A DNA stretch of 64,000 nt from Zea mays. Its lineage: Eukaryota > Streptophyta > Magnoliopsida > Poales > Poaceae. A program made the translations under genes and the position numbers. This document shows, one piece after another, positions 44,551 through 55,778 of this stretch. Numbering within the stretch: the first letter of the stretch is position 1; each line of letters begins with the position of its first letter. The notes beneath the pieces were generated by a model, which was given only the letters and a program-made list of their open reading frames with translations, was not told the origin of the DNA and did no database searches. The DNA lies in the NCBI RefSeq assembly GCF_902167145.1, contig NC_050104.1, positions 93,259,849 through 93,323,848 of the forward strand, written 5' to 3'.

Positions 44551-46223
44551 TGTCGGCGTTTCGAAACCCGGGGGGTCCCTGGACCGACAAGTAAATTATC
44601 ACCGCGTGCCCCAGCCCAGATGGGTCGGCGCGAGACGGAGCGCGAAGGGGGGAAGGAGCTGGAGGGAGACGGGCGTGAGAGGTGGAATCCCACGGCCTTC
44701 GTGTTTGTCCCGCGCCCAGGTCGGGTGCGCTTGCAGTAGGGGGTTACAAGCGTCCACGCGGGAGGGAGCGAGCGGCCTCACGCGAGCGTTGTCCCGTCCT
44801 TCCCCGCGCGGCCAACCCTCTGTAAGAGGGCCCTGGTCCTTCCTTTTATAGGCGCAAGGAGAGGATCCAGGTGTACAATGGGGGGTGTAGCAGTGTGCTA
44901 ACGTGTCTAGCGGAGGAGAGCTAGCGCCCTAAGTACATGCCATCATGGCAGCCGGAGAGGTTTTGGCACCCGGTTCGTGTGGTGTCGTGGCCGTCGGAGG
45001 AGCGCTAGAGCCTGGCGGAAGGACAGCTGTCGGGGCTGTCGAGTCCTTGCTGACGTCCTCTTGCTTCCGTAAGGGGGCTGAGAGCCGCCATCGTCATAGA
45101 GCGTGCGGGGCGCCATCATTACTTGTCTGGCGGAGCGAGCCAGATGGGATGCCGGTCTTGTTCCCCGTAGCCTGAGTCAGCTTGGGGCAGGGTAATGATG
45201 GCGCCTCCTGTTGACGTGGTCGGTCTGTGCCCTAGTTTGGGCGAGGTGGAGGCTCCTCCGAGGTCGAGGTCGAGTCTGTCTTCCAAGGTCGAGGTCGAGC
45301 CGAGCCCCCGGGTCGGACGAGGCAGAGACCGTCGGCTGATGCCAGGGCTGAGTCCGAGCCCTGGGGTCGGGCGAAGCGGAGTTCGTCGTCCTTCGGGGCT
45401 GAGCCCGAGTCCGAGCCCTGGGGTCGGGCGAAGCGGAGTTCGTCGTCTTCCGGGGCTGAGCCCGAGTCCGAGCCCTGGGGTCGGGCGAAGCGGAGTTCGT
45501 CGTCTTCCGGGGCTGAGCCTGAGTCCGAGCCCTAGGGTCGGGCGGAGCGGAGTTCATCGTCTTCCGGGGCTGAGCCCGAGTCCGAGCCTTGGGGTCGGGC
45601 GGAGCGAAGTGCGTCGTCTTCCGGGGCTGAGCCCGAGTCTGAGCCCTGGGGTCGGGCGAAGCGGAGTCTGTCGTCTTCCGGGGCTGAGCCCGAGTCTGAG
45701 CCCTGGGGTCGGGCGAAGCGGAGTTTCCCATGGCGCCTAGTGCCGGACTTGGCTGCTGTCAGCCTCACTCTATCGAGTGGCTCAGCAGTCGGTGCGGCGC
45801 TGGCGGCGCTGTCCCCTTGTCAGACAGGTTAGTGGAGCGGCGAAGTGACTGCGGTCACTTTGGCTCTATCGACTGGAGGGTGTGCGTCAGGATAAAGGTG
45901 TCAGGCCACCTTTGCATTAAATGTCCCTGCGATTCGGTCGGTTGGCGTGGCGATTTGGCCTAGGTTGCTTCTTGGTGAAGACTGGGCCTCGGGCGAGCCG
46001 AAGGTGTGTCCGTTGCTGGAGGGGGGCCTCGGGCGAGACGTAGATCCTCCGGGGTCGGCTGCCCTTGCCCGAGGCTGGGCTCGGGCGAGGCGTGATCGCG
46101 TCCCTTGAATGGACCGATCCTTGACTTAGTCGCACCCATCAGGCCTTTGCAGCTTTGTGCTGATGGGGGTTACCAGCTGAGATTTAGGAGTCTTGAGGGT
46201 ACCCCTAATTATGGTCCCCGACA
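44551..46223 (-). repeat. Element D 5' LTR (1673 bp)
   Basis: Same ends as 25210-26881. It has a TATA-like site at 44843-44852 (- strand) and a minisatellite at 45350-45731. In the first ~860 bp I count about 22 substitutions against the 3' LTR, all of them transitions, plus small indels. Confidence 0.92.
45350..45731. repeat. 57-bp minisatellite in U3 of element D 5' LTR
   Basis: Units begin at 45350, 45407, 45464, 45521, 45578, 45635 and 45692. Copy number equals that of the 3' LTR, so no unit has been gained or lost since insertion. Confidence 0.9.
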
Positions 46224-46271
46224 ATACTGGTGTTGCATCTCCACACCCAGTGCCTGCTCCACCGTGGTACG
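46224..46271 (-). pseudogene. gag: Sliver of element C gag between D and F
   Basis: These 48 bp are bounded by the ATACT duplication of D (46224-46228) and the GTACG duplication of F (46267-46271). They are the only remaining piece of element C gag between the two insertions. Confidence 0.85.
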
Positions 46272-47572
46272 TGAAAGGGAATTAGGGTTACACCTAGTTC
46301 CTAAATAATTTTGGTGGTTGAATTGCCCAACACAAATCTTTGGACTAACTAGTTTGCCCAAGTGTATAGATTATACAGGTGTAAAAGGTTCACACTCAGC
46401 CAATAAAAAGACCAAGTTTTGGATTCAATAAAGGAGCAAAGGGGCAACCGAGGGCACCCCTGGTCTGGCGCACCGGACTGTCCGGTGTGCCACCGGACAG
46501 TAAACAGTACCTGTCCGGTGCACCAGGGGACTCAGACTCAAACTCTTCGCCTTCGGGAATTCTCGGAAGCCGGCGCGCTATAATTCACCGGACTGTCCGG
46601 TGTGCACCGGACATGTCCGGTGCTCCAAGGAAGCGCGGTCTCCAGAACTCGCCAGCCTCGGGTTCGCGTGGCAGCCGCTCCGCTAAAATTCACCGGACTG
46701 TCCGGTGTACACCGGACTGTCCGGTGTACCAGCGGAGCAACGGCTCCCTGCGGCGCCAACGGCTCCCTGCGCTGCATTTAATGCGCGCGCAGCGCGCGCA
46801 GACGTCAGGAACGCCCATACCGGTGCACCGGACATCAAACAGTACATGTCCGGTGTGCACCGGACACCCAGGCGGGCCCACAAGTCAGAAGCTCCAACGG
46901 TCAGAATCCAACGGCAATGATGACGTGGCAGGGGCACCGGACTGTCCGGTGCGCCATCGAGCAGAAGCCTCCAGCCAACGGTCAAGTTTGGTGGTTGGGG
47001 CTATAAATACCCCAACCACCCCACCATTCATTGCATCCAAGTTTTCCACTTCTCAACTACTACAAGAGCTCTAGCATTCAATTCTAGACACACTAAAGAG
47101 ATCAAATCCTCTCCAATTCCACACAAAGCCCTAGTGACTAGTGAGAGTGATTTGCCGTGTTCATTTGAGCTCTTGCGCTTGGATTGCTTCTTTTATTTCT
47201 CACTTGTTCTTGAGATCACAACTCCATTGTAATCAAGGCAAGAGGCACCAATTGTGTGGTGGCCCTTGCGGGGAAGTTTTGTTCCCGGCTTTGATTAGAG
47301 AAGAGAAGCTCACTCGGTCCGAGGGACCGTTTGAGAGAGGGAAGGGTTGAAAGAGACCCGGCCTTTGTGGCCTCCTCAACGGGGAGTAGGTTTGCAAGAA
47401 CCGAACCTCGGTAAAACAAATCTTCGTGTCTCACTTGCTTATTCGCTAAGGATTTGTTTTGCGCCCTCTCTCTCGGACTCGTTTATATTTCTAACGCTAA
47501 CCCGGCTTGTAGTTGTGTTTATATTTGTAAATTTCAGTTTCGCCCTATTCACCCCCCTCTAGGCGACTATCA
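46272..47572 (+). repeat. Element F 5' LTR (1301 bp)
   Basis: Runs from TGAAAGGGAATTAGGG to CTAGGCGACTATCA. U3 carries many CACCGGACTGTCCGGTG palindromes (about 46460-46960). The TATA box is at 47002-47009 within an 11-bp inverted repeat (46990-47020). GC-rich frames such as 46487-47074 are not genes. Confidence 0.95.
46990..47020 (+). promoter_or_regulatory. Element F core promoter: TATA box in a hairpin
   Basis: GGTGGTTGGGG (46990-47000), a 9-base centre containing TATAAATA (47002-47009), then CCCCAACCACC (47010-47020). It should drive the genomic RNA of F from the 5' LTR. Confidence 0.75.
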
Positions 47573-47574
47573 AT

Positions 47575-47586
47575 TGGTATCAAAGC
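47575..47586 (+). other. Element F primer binding site (iMet type)
   Basis: TGGTATCAAAGC begins two bases after the 5' LTR. Confidence 0.85.
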
Positions 47587-47620
47587 CCGGTGCTTCATTA
47601 GAGCCTAACCGCTCGAAGTG

Positions 47621-50313
47621 ATGTCGGGAGATCACGCCAAGAAGGAGATGGAGACCGGCGAAAAGCCCACTACAGGCCACGGGAGCACTTCATCGGAAGA
47701 GTCCCGCACCAAAAGGAGGGAGAAGAAGAAGAGCTCCTCCAACAAAGGGAAGGAGAAGAAATCTTCTTCTCACCACAAAGAGAAAAAGGAAAAATCTTCT
47801 TCCCACAAGCCGCATCGGAAAGGCGACAAGCACAAGAGGATGAGGAAGGTGGTCTACTACGAGACCGACACTTCATCAACATCGACCTCCAACTCCGATG
47901 CGCCCTCCGTCACTTCTAAGCGCCAAGAGCGCAAGAAGTATAGTAAGATCCCCCTACGCTACCCTCGCACTTCCAAACATACACCTTTACTTTCCGTCCC
48001 ACTAGGCAAACCACCAACTTTTGATGGTGAAGATTACGCTAGGTGGAGCGATTTAATGCGATTTCATCTAATCTCGCTCCACAAAAGCATATGGGATGTT
48101 GTTGAGTTTGGTGCGCAGGTACCATCCGTAGGGGATGAGAACTATGATGAGGATGAGGTAGCCCAAATCGAGCACTTCAACTCACAAGCCACAACAATTC
48201 TCCTCGCCTCACTAAGTAAAGAGGAATATAACAAAGTACAAGGGTTGAAGAACGCCAAGGAGGTTTGGGATGTACTCAAAACCGCGCACGAGGGAGATGA
48301 GCTCACCAAGATCACCAAGCGGGAAACGATCGAGGGGGAGCTCGGTCGGTTCCGGCTTAACAAAGGGGAGGAGCCACAACACATGTACAACCGGCTCAAG
48401 ACTTTGGTGAACCAAGTGCGCAACCTCGGGAGCAAGAAGTGGGATGACCACGAAGTGGTAAATGTTATTTTAAGATCGCTCATTTTTCTTAATCCCACTC
48501 AAGTTCAATTGATTCGTGGTAATCCTAGATATACTAAAATGACCCCCGAGGAAGTTATCGGGCATTTTGTAAGTTTTGAGTGCATGATAGAAGGCTCGAG
48601 GAAAATCAACGAGCTTAGCGACCCATCCGAAGCTCAACCCGTTGCATTCAAGGCGACGGAAGAAAAGAAGGAGGAGTCTACACCAAGTCGACAACCAATA
48701 GACGCCTCCAAGCTTGACAATGAGGAGATGGCGCTCGTCATCAAGAGCTTCCGCCAAATCCTCAAACAAAGGAGGGGGAAAGACTACAAGTCCCGCTCCA
48801 AGAAGGTTTGCTACAAATGTGGTAAGCCCGGTCATTTTATTGCTAAATGTCCTATGTCTAGTGACAGTGACCGAGGCGACGACAAGAAGGGGAGAAGAAA
48901 GGAGAAGAAGAGGTACTACAGGAAGAAGGGCGGCGATGCCCATGTTTGTCGCGAGTGGGACTCCGACGAGAGCTCAAGCGACTCCTCCGACGACGAGGAC
49001 GCCGCCAACATCGCCGTCACCAAGGGACTCCTCTTCCCCAACGTCGGCCACAAGTGCCTCATGGCAAAGGACGGCAAAAAGAAGAAGGTTAAATCCAACT
49101 CCTCCACTAAATATGAATCGTCTAGTGATGATAATGCCAGTGATGAGGAGGATAATTTGCGTATTCTCTTTGCCAATCTTAACATGGAGCAAAAAGAAAA
49201 ACTAAATGAATTGATTAGTGCCATTCATGAAAAGGATGACCTTTTGGACTCCCAAGAGGATTGTCTAATTAAAGAAAACAAGAAACATGTTAAGGTTAAA
49301 AAGGCTTATGCTCTAGAAGTAGAAAAATGTGAAAAATTGTCTAGTGAGCTAAGCACATGTCGTGAGATGATTGACAACCTTAGAAATGAGAATGCTATTT
49401 TAAATGCTAAGGTTGATTCACATGTTTGTAATGTTTCAATTCCCAATCTTAGAGAAGATAATATTGACTTGCTTGCTAAGATTGATGAATTGAATGTATC
49501 TCTTGCTAGTCTTAGATTAGAGAATGAAAATTTGATTGCTAAGGCTAGAGATTTTGATGTTTGCAATACTACCATTTCCGACCTTAGAACTAAGAATGAA
49601 ATGTTGCATGCTAAGGTTGTAGAACTTAAATCTTGCAAACCCTCTACATCTAATGTTGAGCATGTATCTATTTGTACTAGATGTAGAAATGTTGATATTG
49701 ATGCTATTCATGATCATATGGCTTTAATTAAACAACAAAATGATCATATAGCAAAACTAGATGCTAAAATTGCCGAGCATAACTTAGAAAATGAAAAATT
49801 TAAATTTGCTAGAAGTATGCTCTATAATGGGAGACGCCCTGGCATCAAGGATGGCATTGGCTTCCAAAGGGGAGACAATGTCAAACTTAATGCCCCTCCT
49901 AAAAAAATTTGTCTAACTTTGTTAAGGGCAAGGCTCCCATGCCTCAGGATAACGAGGGTTACATTTTGTACCCTGCCGGTTATCCCGAGAGCAAAATTAG
50001 GAAAATTCATTCTAGGAAGTCTCACTCTGGCCCTAATCATGCTTTTATGTATAAGGGTGAGACATCTAGCTCTAGGCAACCAACCCGTGCCAAGTTGCCT
50101 AGAAAGAAAATTTCTAATGCATCAAATGAACATAGCATTTCATTTAAGACTTTTGATGCATCATATGTTTTGACTAACAAATCCGGCAAGGTCGTTGCCA
50201 AGTTTGTTGGGGGCAAACACAAGGGTTCCAAGACTTGTGTTTGGGTACCCAAAGTTCTTGTATCTAATGCCAAAGGACCCAAAACAGTTTGGGTACCTAA
50301 AGTCAAGAACTAA
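47621..50313 (+). CDS. gag: Element F Gag (with one frame change)
   Basis: It starts at ATG 47621, 35 bases after the PBS. Order: a Lys/Ser-rich basic N-terminus (residues ~1-75), and a Copia capsid (UBN2-type) region at ~125-330 (TFDGEDYARWSDLM, SIWDVVEFG, TILLASLSKEEYNKVQG, KEVWDVLKTAHEG, GELGRFRLNKGEE). The zinc knuckle CYKCGKPGHFIAKC is near residue 403. A long acidic/Lys-rich and coiled-coil extension (~500-760, heptad-like L/N/E runs) follows, typical of Sirevirus Gag. At the A7 run 49901-49907 the frame must shift by -1 to reach the continuation ending in TAA at 50311-50313; unshifted, it runs into unrelated residues to 50173. The shift is either a one-base loss or programmed. The protein forms the particle. 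Confidence 0.88.
49901..49907 (+). other. A7 run at the Gag frame change
   Basis: Seven A within CCT-AAAAAAA-TTTG. Phase 0 gives a non-homologous tail. The -1 phase continues Gag-like sequence with VGGKHKGSKTCVW and VPKVKN. One more A would join the two without any shift. Confidence 0.7.
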
Positions 50314-50327
50314 ATTTGTTTTGTAGG
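50314..50327 (+). promoter_or_regulatory. Possible 3' splice site at the gag-pol junction
   Basis: Directly after the Gag stop, TTTGTTTTGTAG precedes the first pol codons. A U-rich tract followed by AG is the consensus of a plant splice acceptor. The TAG is also the in-frame stop that opens the pol frame (50324-50326). No donor has been identified. Confidence 0.25.
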
Positions 50328-53300
50328 TTTATGCATCCGGGGGCTCAAGTTGGATACTCGACAGTGGGTGCACAAACCACATGACCGGGGAGAAAAGGAT
50401 GTTCTCCTCATATGAGAAAAACAAAGATCCCCAACGAGCTATCACATTCGGGGATGGAAATCAAGGTTTGGTCAAAGGATTGGGTAAAATTGCTATATCT
50501 CCTGACCATTCTATTTCCAATGTTTTTCTTGTTGATTCCTTAGATTACAACTTGCTTTCTGTTTCCCAATTATGTCAAATGGGCTACAACTGTCTTTTTA
50601 CTGATGTAGGTGTCACTGTCTTTAGAAGAAGTGATGATTCAATAGCATTTAAGGGTGTGTTAGAGGGTCAGCTATACTTGGTAGATTTTGATAGAGCCGA
50701 ACTCGACACTTGCTTAATTGCTAAGACTAACATGGGTTGGCTCTGGCACCGCCGACTAGCCCATGTTGGGATGAAGAATCTTCACAAGCTTCTAAAGGGA
50801 GAACACATTTTAGGATTAACAAATGTTCATTTTGAGAAAGACAGGATTTGTAGCGCATGCCAGGCAGGGAAGCAAGTTGGAGTCCATCATCCACACAAGA
50901 ACATCATGACGACCGACAGGCCGCTTGAGCTACTCCACATGGATCTATTCGGCCCGATTGCCTACATAAGCATCGGCGGGAGTAAGTATTGTCTTGTAAT
51001 AGTGGATGATTATTCTCGCTTCACTTGGGTATTCTTTTTGCAGGAAAAATCTCAAACCCAAGAGACCTTAAAGGGATTCTTGAGACGGGCTCAAAATGAG
51101 TTCGCCTTAAGGATCAAGAAAATAAGAAGCGACAACGGGACGGAGTTCAAGAATTCTCAAATTGAAGGCTTCCTTGAGAAGGAGGGCATCAAGCATGAGT
51201 TTTCTTCTCCCTACACACCTCAACAAAATGGTGTAGTGGAGAGGAAGAATCGAACTCTATTGGACATGGCAAGAACCATGCTTGATGAGTACAAGACACC
51301 GGACCGGTTTTGGGCCGAAGCGGTCAACACCGCCTGCTACGCCATCAACCGGTTATATCTTCACCGAATCCTCAAGAAGACATCCTATGAACTCCTAACC
51401 GGTAAAAAGCCCAACATTTCATATTTTAGAGTTTTTGGTAGCAAATGCTTTATTCTTGTTAAAAGAGGTAGAAAATCTAAATTTGCTCCTAAAACTGTAG
51501 AAGGCTTTTTACTTGGTTATGACTCAAACACAAGGGCATATAGGGTCTTTAACAAGTCCACTGGACTAGTTGAAGTCTCATGTGACGTTGTGTTTGATGA
51601 AACTAACGGCTCTCAAATAGAGCAAGTTGATCTTGATGAGATAGGAAATGAAGAGGCTCCATGCATTGCGCTAAGGAACATGTCCATTGGGGATGTGTGC
51701 CCTAAGGAATCCGAAGAGCCTCCAAATGCACGAGATCAACCATCCTCCTCCATGCAAGCATCTCCACCAACTCAAAATGAGGATGAGGCTCAAAATGATG
51801 AAGAGCAAAATCAAGAAGATGAGCCACCTCAAGATGATAGCAATGATCAAGGGGGAGATGCAAATGATCAAGAAAAGGAGGATGAGGAACAACCAAGACC
51901 GCCACACCCAAGAGTCCACCAAGCAATCCAACGAGATCACCCCGTCGACACCATCCTCGGCGACATTCATAAGGGGGTAACTACTCGATCTTGGGTTGCT
52001 CATTTTTGTGAACATTACTCTTTTGTTTCCTCTATTGAGCCACACAGGGTAGAGGAAGCTCTCCAAGATTCGGATTGGGTGGTGGCGATGCAAGAGGAGC
52101 TCAACAATTTCACAAGGAACGAGGTATGGTACTTAGTTCCACGTCCTAACCAAAATGTTGTAGGAACCAAATGGGTCTTCCGCAACAAGCAAGACGAGCA
52201 TGGTGTGGTGACAAGGAACAAAGCTCGACTTGTGGCCAAAGGATACTCCCAAGTCGAAGGTTTGGATTTTGGTGAAACCTATGCACCCGTAGCTAGGCTT
52301 GAGTCAATTCGCATATTATTGGCCTATGCTACTTACCATGGCTTTAAGCTTTATCAAATGGACGTGAAAAGTGCCTTCCTCAATGGACCGATCAAGGAAG
52401 AGGTCTATGTTGAGCAACCTCCCGGCTTTGAAGACAGTGAGTACCCTAACCATGTCTATAGGCTCTCTAAGGCGCTTTATGGGCTCAAGCAAGCCCCAAG
52501 AGCATGGTATGAATGCCTAAGAGATTTCCTTATTGCTAATGGCTTCAAAGTCGGCAAGGCCGATCCTACACTCTTTACTAAAACTCTTGAAAATGACTTG
52601 TTTGTATGCCAAATTTATGTTGATGATATTATATTTGGGTCTACTAACGAGTCTACATGTGAAGAGTTTAGTAGGATCATGACACAGAAATTCGAGATGT
52701 CAATGATGGGGGAGTTGAAGTATTTTCTAGGATTCCAAGTCAAGCAACTCCAAGAGGGCACCTTCATCAGCCAAACGAAGTACACTCAAGACATTCTAAC
52801 CAAGTTTGGGATGAAGGATGCCAAACCCATCAAGACACCCATGGGAACTAATGGGCATCTCGACCTCGACACGGGAGGTAAGTCCGTGGATCAAAAGGTA
52901 TACCGGTCGATGATTGGTTCATTGCTTTATTTATGTGCATCTCGACCGGACATTATGCTTTCCGTTTGCATGTGTGCAAGATTCCAATCCGACCCTAAGG
53001 AATCCCACCTTACGGCCGTAAAACGAATCTTGAGATATTTGGCTTACACACCTAAGTTTGGGCTTTGGTACCCTCGGGGATCCACATTTGATTTGATTGG
53101 TTATTCGGATGCCGATTGGGCGGGGTGCAAAATTAATAGGAAGAGCACATCGGGGACTTGCCAGTTCTTGGGAAGATCCTTGGTGTCTTGGGCTTCAAAG
53201 AAGCAAAATTTGGTCGCTCTTTCCACCGCCGAAGCCGAGTATATTGCCGCAGGACATTGTTGCGCGCAATTGCTTTGGATGAGGCAAACCCTGCGGGACT

Positions 53301-53572
53301 ACGGTTACAAATTAACCAAAGTCCCTTTGCTATGTGATAATGAGAGTGCAATTAAAATGGCCGACAATCCCGTCGAGCATAGCCGCACTAAGCACATAGC
53401 CATTCGGTATCATTTTCTTAGGGATCACCAACAAAAGGGGGATATCGAGATTTCTTACATTAATACTAAAGATCAATTAGCCGATATCTTTACCAAGCCT
53501 CTTGATGAACAATCTTTTACCAGACTTAGGCATGAGCTCAATATTCTTGATTCTAGAAATTTCTTTTGCTAG
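50327..53572 (+). CDS. pol: Element F Pol polyprotein (Copia type)
   Basis: The frame opens after a TAG at 50324-50326 and runs undamaged to TAG 53570-53572. Protease: [14 protein letters not shown], Asp codon at 50360. Integrase: zinc domain [12 protein letters not shown]...CSACQAGK, then the core with Asp (DLFGP, 50942), Asp (RSDNGTEF, 51131) and Glu (VVERKN, 51239), a correct D-35-E spacing. [34 protein letters not shown], and a YVDD box at 52617-52628. RNase [25 protein letters not shown], and a terminal LADIFTKPL. An acidic Asp/Glu/Gln-rich stretch (about 51730-51900) lies between integrase and RT. It encodes all enzymes for reverse transcription and integration and is the only intact pol in the window. 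How pol is translated is unclear, since Gag ends in another frame upstream. Confidence 0.93.
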   Translation, partial: VYASGGSSWILDSGCTNHMTGEKRMFSSYEKNKDPQRAITFGDGNQGLVKGLGKIAISPDHSISNVFLVDSLDYNLLSVSQLCQMGYNCLFTDVGVTVFRRSDDSIAFKGVLEGQLYLVDFDRAELDTCLIAKTNMGWLWHRRLAHVGMKNLHKLLKGEHILGLTNVHFEKDRICSACQAGKQVGVHHPHKNIMTTDRPLELLHMDLFGPIAYISIGGSKYCLVIVDDYSRFTWVFFLQEKSQTQETLKGFLRRAQNEFALRIKKIRSDNGTEFKNSQIEGFLEKEGIKHEFSSPYTPQQNGVVERKNRTLLDMARTMLDEYKTPDRFWAEAVNTACYAINRLYLHRILKKTSYELLTGKKPNISYFRVFGSKCFILVKRGRKSKFAPKTVEGFLLGYDSNTRAYRVFNKSTGLVEVSCDVVFDETNGSQIEQVDLDEIGNEEAPCIALRNMSIGDVCPKESEEPPNARDQPSSSMQASPPTQNEDEAQNDEEQNQEDEPPQDDSNDQGGDANDQEKEDEEQPRPPHPRVHQAIQRDHPVDTILGDIHKGVTTRSWVAHFCEHYSFVSSIEPHRVEEALQDSDWVVAMQEELNNFTRNEVWYLVPRPNQNVVGTKWVFRNKQDEHGVVTRNKARLVAKGYSQVEGLDFGETYAPVARLESIRILLAYATYHGFKLYQMDVKSAFLNGPIKEEVYVEQPPGFEDSEYPNHVYRLSKALYGLKQAPRAWYECLRDFLIANGFKVGKADPTLFTKTLENDLFVCQIYVDDIIFGSTNESTCEEFSRIMTQKFEMSMMGELKYFLGFQVKQLQEGTFISQTKYTQDILTKFGMKDAKPIKTPMGTNGHLDLDTGGKSVDQKVYRSMIGSLLYLCASRPDIMLSVCMCARFQSDPKESHLTAVKRILRYLAYTPKFGLWYPRGSTFDLIGYSDADWAGCKINRKSTSGTCQFLGRSLVSWASKKQNLVALSTAEAEYIAAGHCCAQLLWMRQTLRDYGYKLTKVPLLCDNESAIKMADNPVEHSRTKHIAIRYHFLRDHQQKGDIEISYINTKDQLADIFTKPLDEQSFTRLRHELNILDSRNFFC

Positions 53573-54457
53573 CTTGCACACATAGCTCATTTGAATACCT
53601 TTGATCATATCTCTTTTATATGCTATGACTAATGTGTTTTCAAGTCTATTTCAAACCAAGTCGTAGGTATATTGAAAGGGAATTGGAGTCTTCGGCAAAG
53701 ACAAAGGCTTCCACTCCGTAACTCATGCTTCGCCATCACTCCGAGCAACTCTCTATTCCTTGGGGAGAAATGAGCATCAAAGAAAAGGACTTCATCCTTG
53801 GGGGAGAGAGTAAAAGCTCAAAAGCAAAAGGACCGGATTTCATCTTTGGTATAATCTTAACTCGTTACTTCTGACCAAAGGGGAAGAAATTACTTCGAGG
53901 GCTCTAATGATTCCGTTTTTGGCGATTCATGCCAAAAAGGGGGAGGAATGAGCCCAAAGCAAAAGGACCGCACCACCACCACCAAATTCAAAAACTTAGT
54001 GCTTTCCAAAAGTATTTATCATTTGGTATCCTATTTTGTTCAAAAGGGGGAGAAAATAGTATTTCAAAAATGATATATCAAAACCCTCTTGAACACTAAG
54101 AGGTGGATCTCTTTTAGGGGGAGTTTTTTGTTAAGTCAAAAGAAAAGCATTTGAAACAGGGGGAGAAAATTTCAAATCTTGAAAATGCTTTACAAACTCT
54201 TATTCACTTACCTTTGACTATTTGCAAAAGAGCTTTGAAATGGATTTACAAAAAGAATTTGCAAAAACAAAACTTGTGGTGCAAATGTGGTCCAAAATGT
54301 TACATAAGAAAGAAACATTCCATGCATATCTTATAAAGTAGTTATATTGGCTCAATTCCAAGCAACCTTTACACTTACATTATGCAAACTAGTTCAATTA
54401 TGCACTTCTCTATTTGCTTTGGCTTGTGTTGGCATCAATCACCAAAAAGGGGGAGAT
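53573..54457 (+). other. Element F 3' untranslated region with multiple polypurine tracts
   Basis: No domain-bearing frame. AAAAGGGGGAG-type tracts occur near 53794, 53935, 54043, 54115, 54156 and finally 54443-54457 next to the 3' LTR, which is the likely working PPT. Repeated tracts are a Sirevirus feature. A 61-codon frame at 54151 is low-complexity Lys/Leu. Confidence 0.85.
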
Positions 54458-55778
54458 TGAAAGGGAATTAGGGTTACACCTAGTTCCTAAATAATTTTGG
54501 TGGTTGAATTGCCCAACACAAATCTTTGGACTAACTAGTTTGCCCAAGTGTATAGATTATACAGGTGTAAAAGGTTCACACTCAGCCAATAAAAAGACCA
54601 AGTTTTGGATTCAATAAAGGAGCAAAGGGGCAACCGAGGGCACCCCTGGTCTGGCGCACCGGACTGTCCGGTGTGCCACCGGACAGTAAACAGTACCTGT
54701 CCGGTGCACCAGGGGACTCAGACTCAAACTCTTCGCCTTCGGGAATTCTCGGAAGCCGGCGCGCTATAATTCACCGGACTGTCCGGTGTGCACCGGACAT
54801 GTCCGGTGCTCCAAGGAAGCGCGGTCTCCAGAACTCGCCAGCCTCGGGTTCGCGTGGCAGCCGCTCCGCTAAAATTCACCGGACTGTCCGGTGTACACCG
54901 GACTGTCCGGTGTACCAGCGGAGCAACGGCTCCCTGCGGCGCCAACGGCTCCCTGCGCTGCATTTAATGCGCGCGCAGCGCGCGCAGACGTCAGGAACGC
55001 CCATACCGGTGCACCGGACATCAAACAGTACATGTCCGGTGTGCACCGGACACCCAGGCGGGCCCACAAGTCAGAAGCTCCAACGGTCAGAATCCAACGG
55101 CAATGATGACGTGGCAGGGGCACCGGACTGTCCGGTGTGCACCGGACTGTCCGGTGCGCCATCGAGCAGAAGCCTCCAGCCAACGGTCAAGTTTGGTGGT
55201 TGGGGCTATAAATACCCCAACCACCCCACCATTCATTGCATCCAAGTTTTCCACTTCTCAACTACTACAAGAGCTCTAGCATTCAATTCTAGACACACTA
55301 AAGAGATCAAATCCTCTCCAATTCCACACAAAGCCCTAGTGACTAGTGAGAGTGATTTGCCGTGTTCATTTGAGCTCTTGCGCTTGGATTGCTTCTTTTA
55401 TTTCTCACTTGTTCTTGAGATCACAACTCCATTGTAATCAAGGCAAGAGGCACCAATTGTGTGGTGGCCCTTGCGGGGAAGTTTTGTTCCCGGCTTTGAT
55501 TAGAGAAGAGAAGCTCACTCGGTCCGAGGGACCGTTTGAGAGAGGGAAGGGTTGAAAGAGACCCGGCCTTTGTGGCCTCCTCAACGGGGAGTAGGTTTGC
55601 AAGAACCGAACCTCGGTAAAACAAATCTCCATGTCTCACTTGCTTATTCGCTAAGGATTTGTTTTGCGCCCTCTCTCTCGGACTCGTTTATATTTCTAAC
55701 GCTAACCCGGCTTGTAGTTGTGTTTATATTTGTAAATTTCAGTTTCGCCCTATTCACCCCCCCTCTAGGCGACTATCA
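54458..55778 (+). repeat. Element F 3' LTR (1321 bp)
   Basis: Twenty bases longer than the 5' LTR. It has one extra 19-bp palindrome unit at about 55137-55155, and one extra C at the CACCCCCC run near 55757. The TATA hairpin is at 55195-55225. The terminal CA is at 55777-55778. Confidence 0.95.

Larger units (their letters stand above)
25210..46223 (-). mobile_element. Element D: Huck-like Gypsy (Tat lineage), interrupted by E
   Basis: A complete element with LTRs at 25210-26881 (3') and 44551-46223 (5'), an ATACT duplication, and a PBS of the TGGCGCGCCAGGTAGGGG type. Without element E it is about 14.1 kb. On the - strand it carries gag, protease, RT, a degenerate RNase H, a second archaeal-type RNase H, integrase, and then 4.1 kb of non-pol sequence before the 3' LTR. 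Dual RNase H and a long 3' region are Tat-lineage traits. The LTR sequence matches my memory of maize Huck, but the name is tentative. Confidence 0.9.
46272..55778 (+). mobile_element. Element F: Sirevirus Copia retrotransposon (Ji/Opie-type), nearly intact
   Basis: 9507 bp with LTRs at 46272-47572 and 54458-55778 and a perfect GTACG duplication (46267-46271 and 55779-55783). The iMet PBS adjoins the 5' LTR. It has a long gag with a zinc knuckle and coiled coil, and an uninterrupted 1063-codon pol in Copia order (protease, integrase, RT, RNase H). Several AAAAGGGGGAG tracts precede the 3' LTR, a Sirevirus hallmark. The LTRs differ by two substitutions, one C in a homopolymer and one 19-bp repeat unit, so the insertion is recent. 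Confidence 0.95.

Noticed and set aside
46460..46960. Regular CCGGACTGTCCGG repeats, CRISPR-like at first sight
   Set aside because: Repeats are short palindromes without uniform spacers, inside a plant retrotransposon LTR. They are not a CRISPR array.
47575..47586. tRNA-like sequence
   Set aside because: Only the 12-base complement to the tRNA 3' end is present (a PBS), not a cloverleaf.
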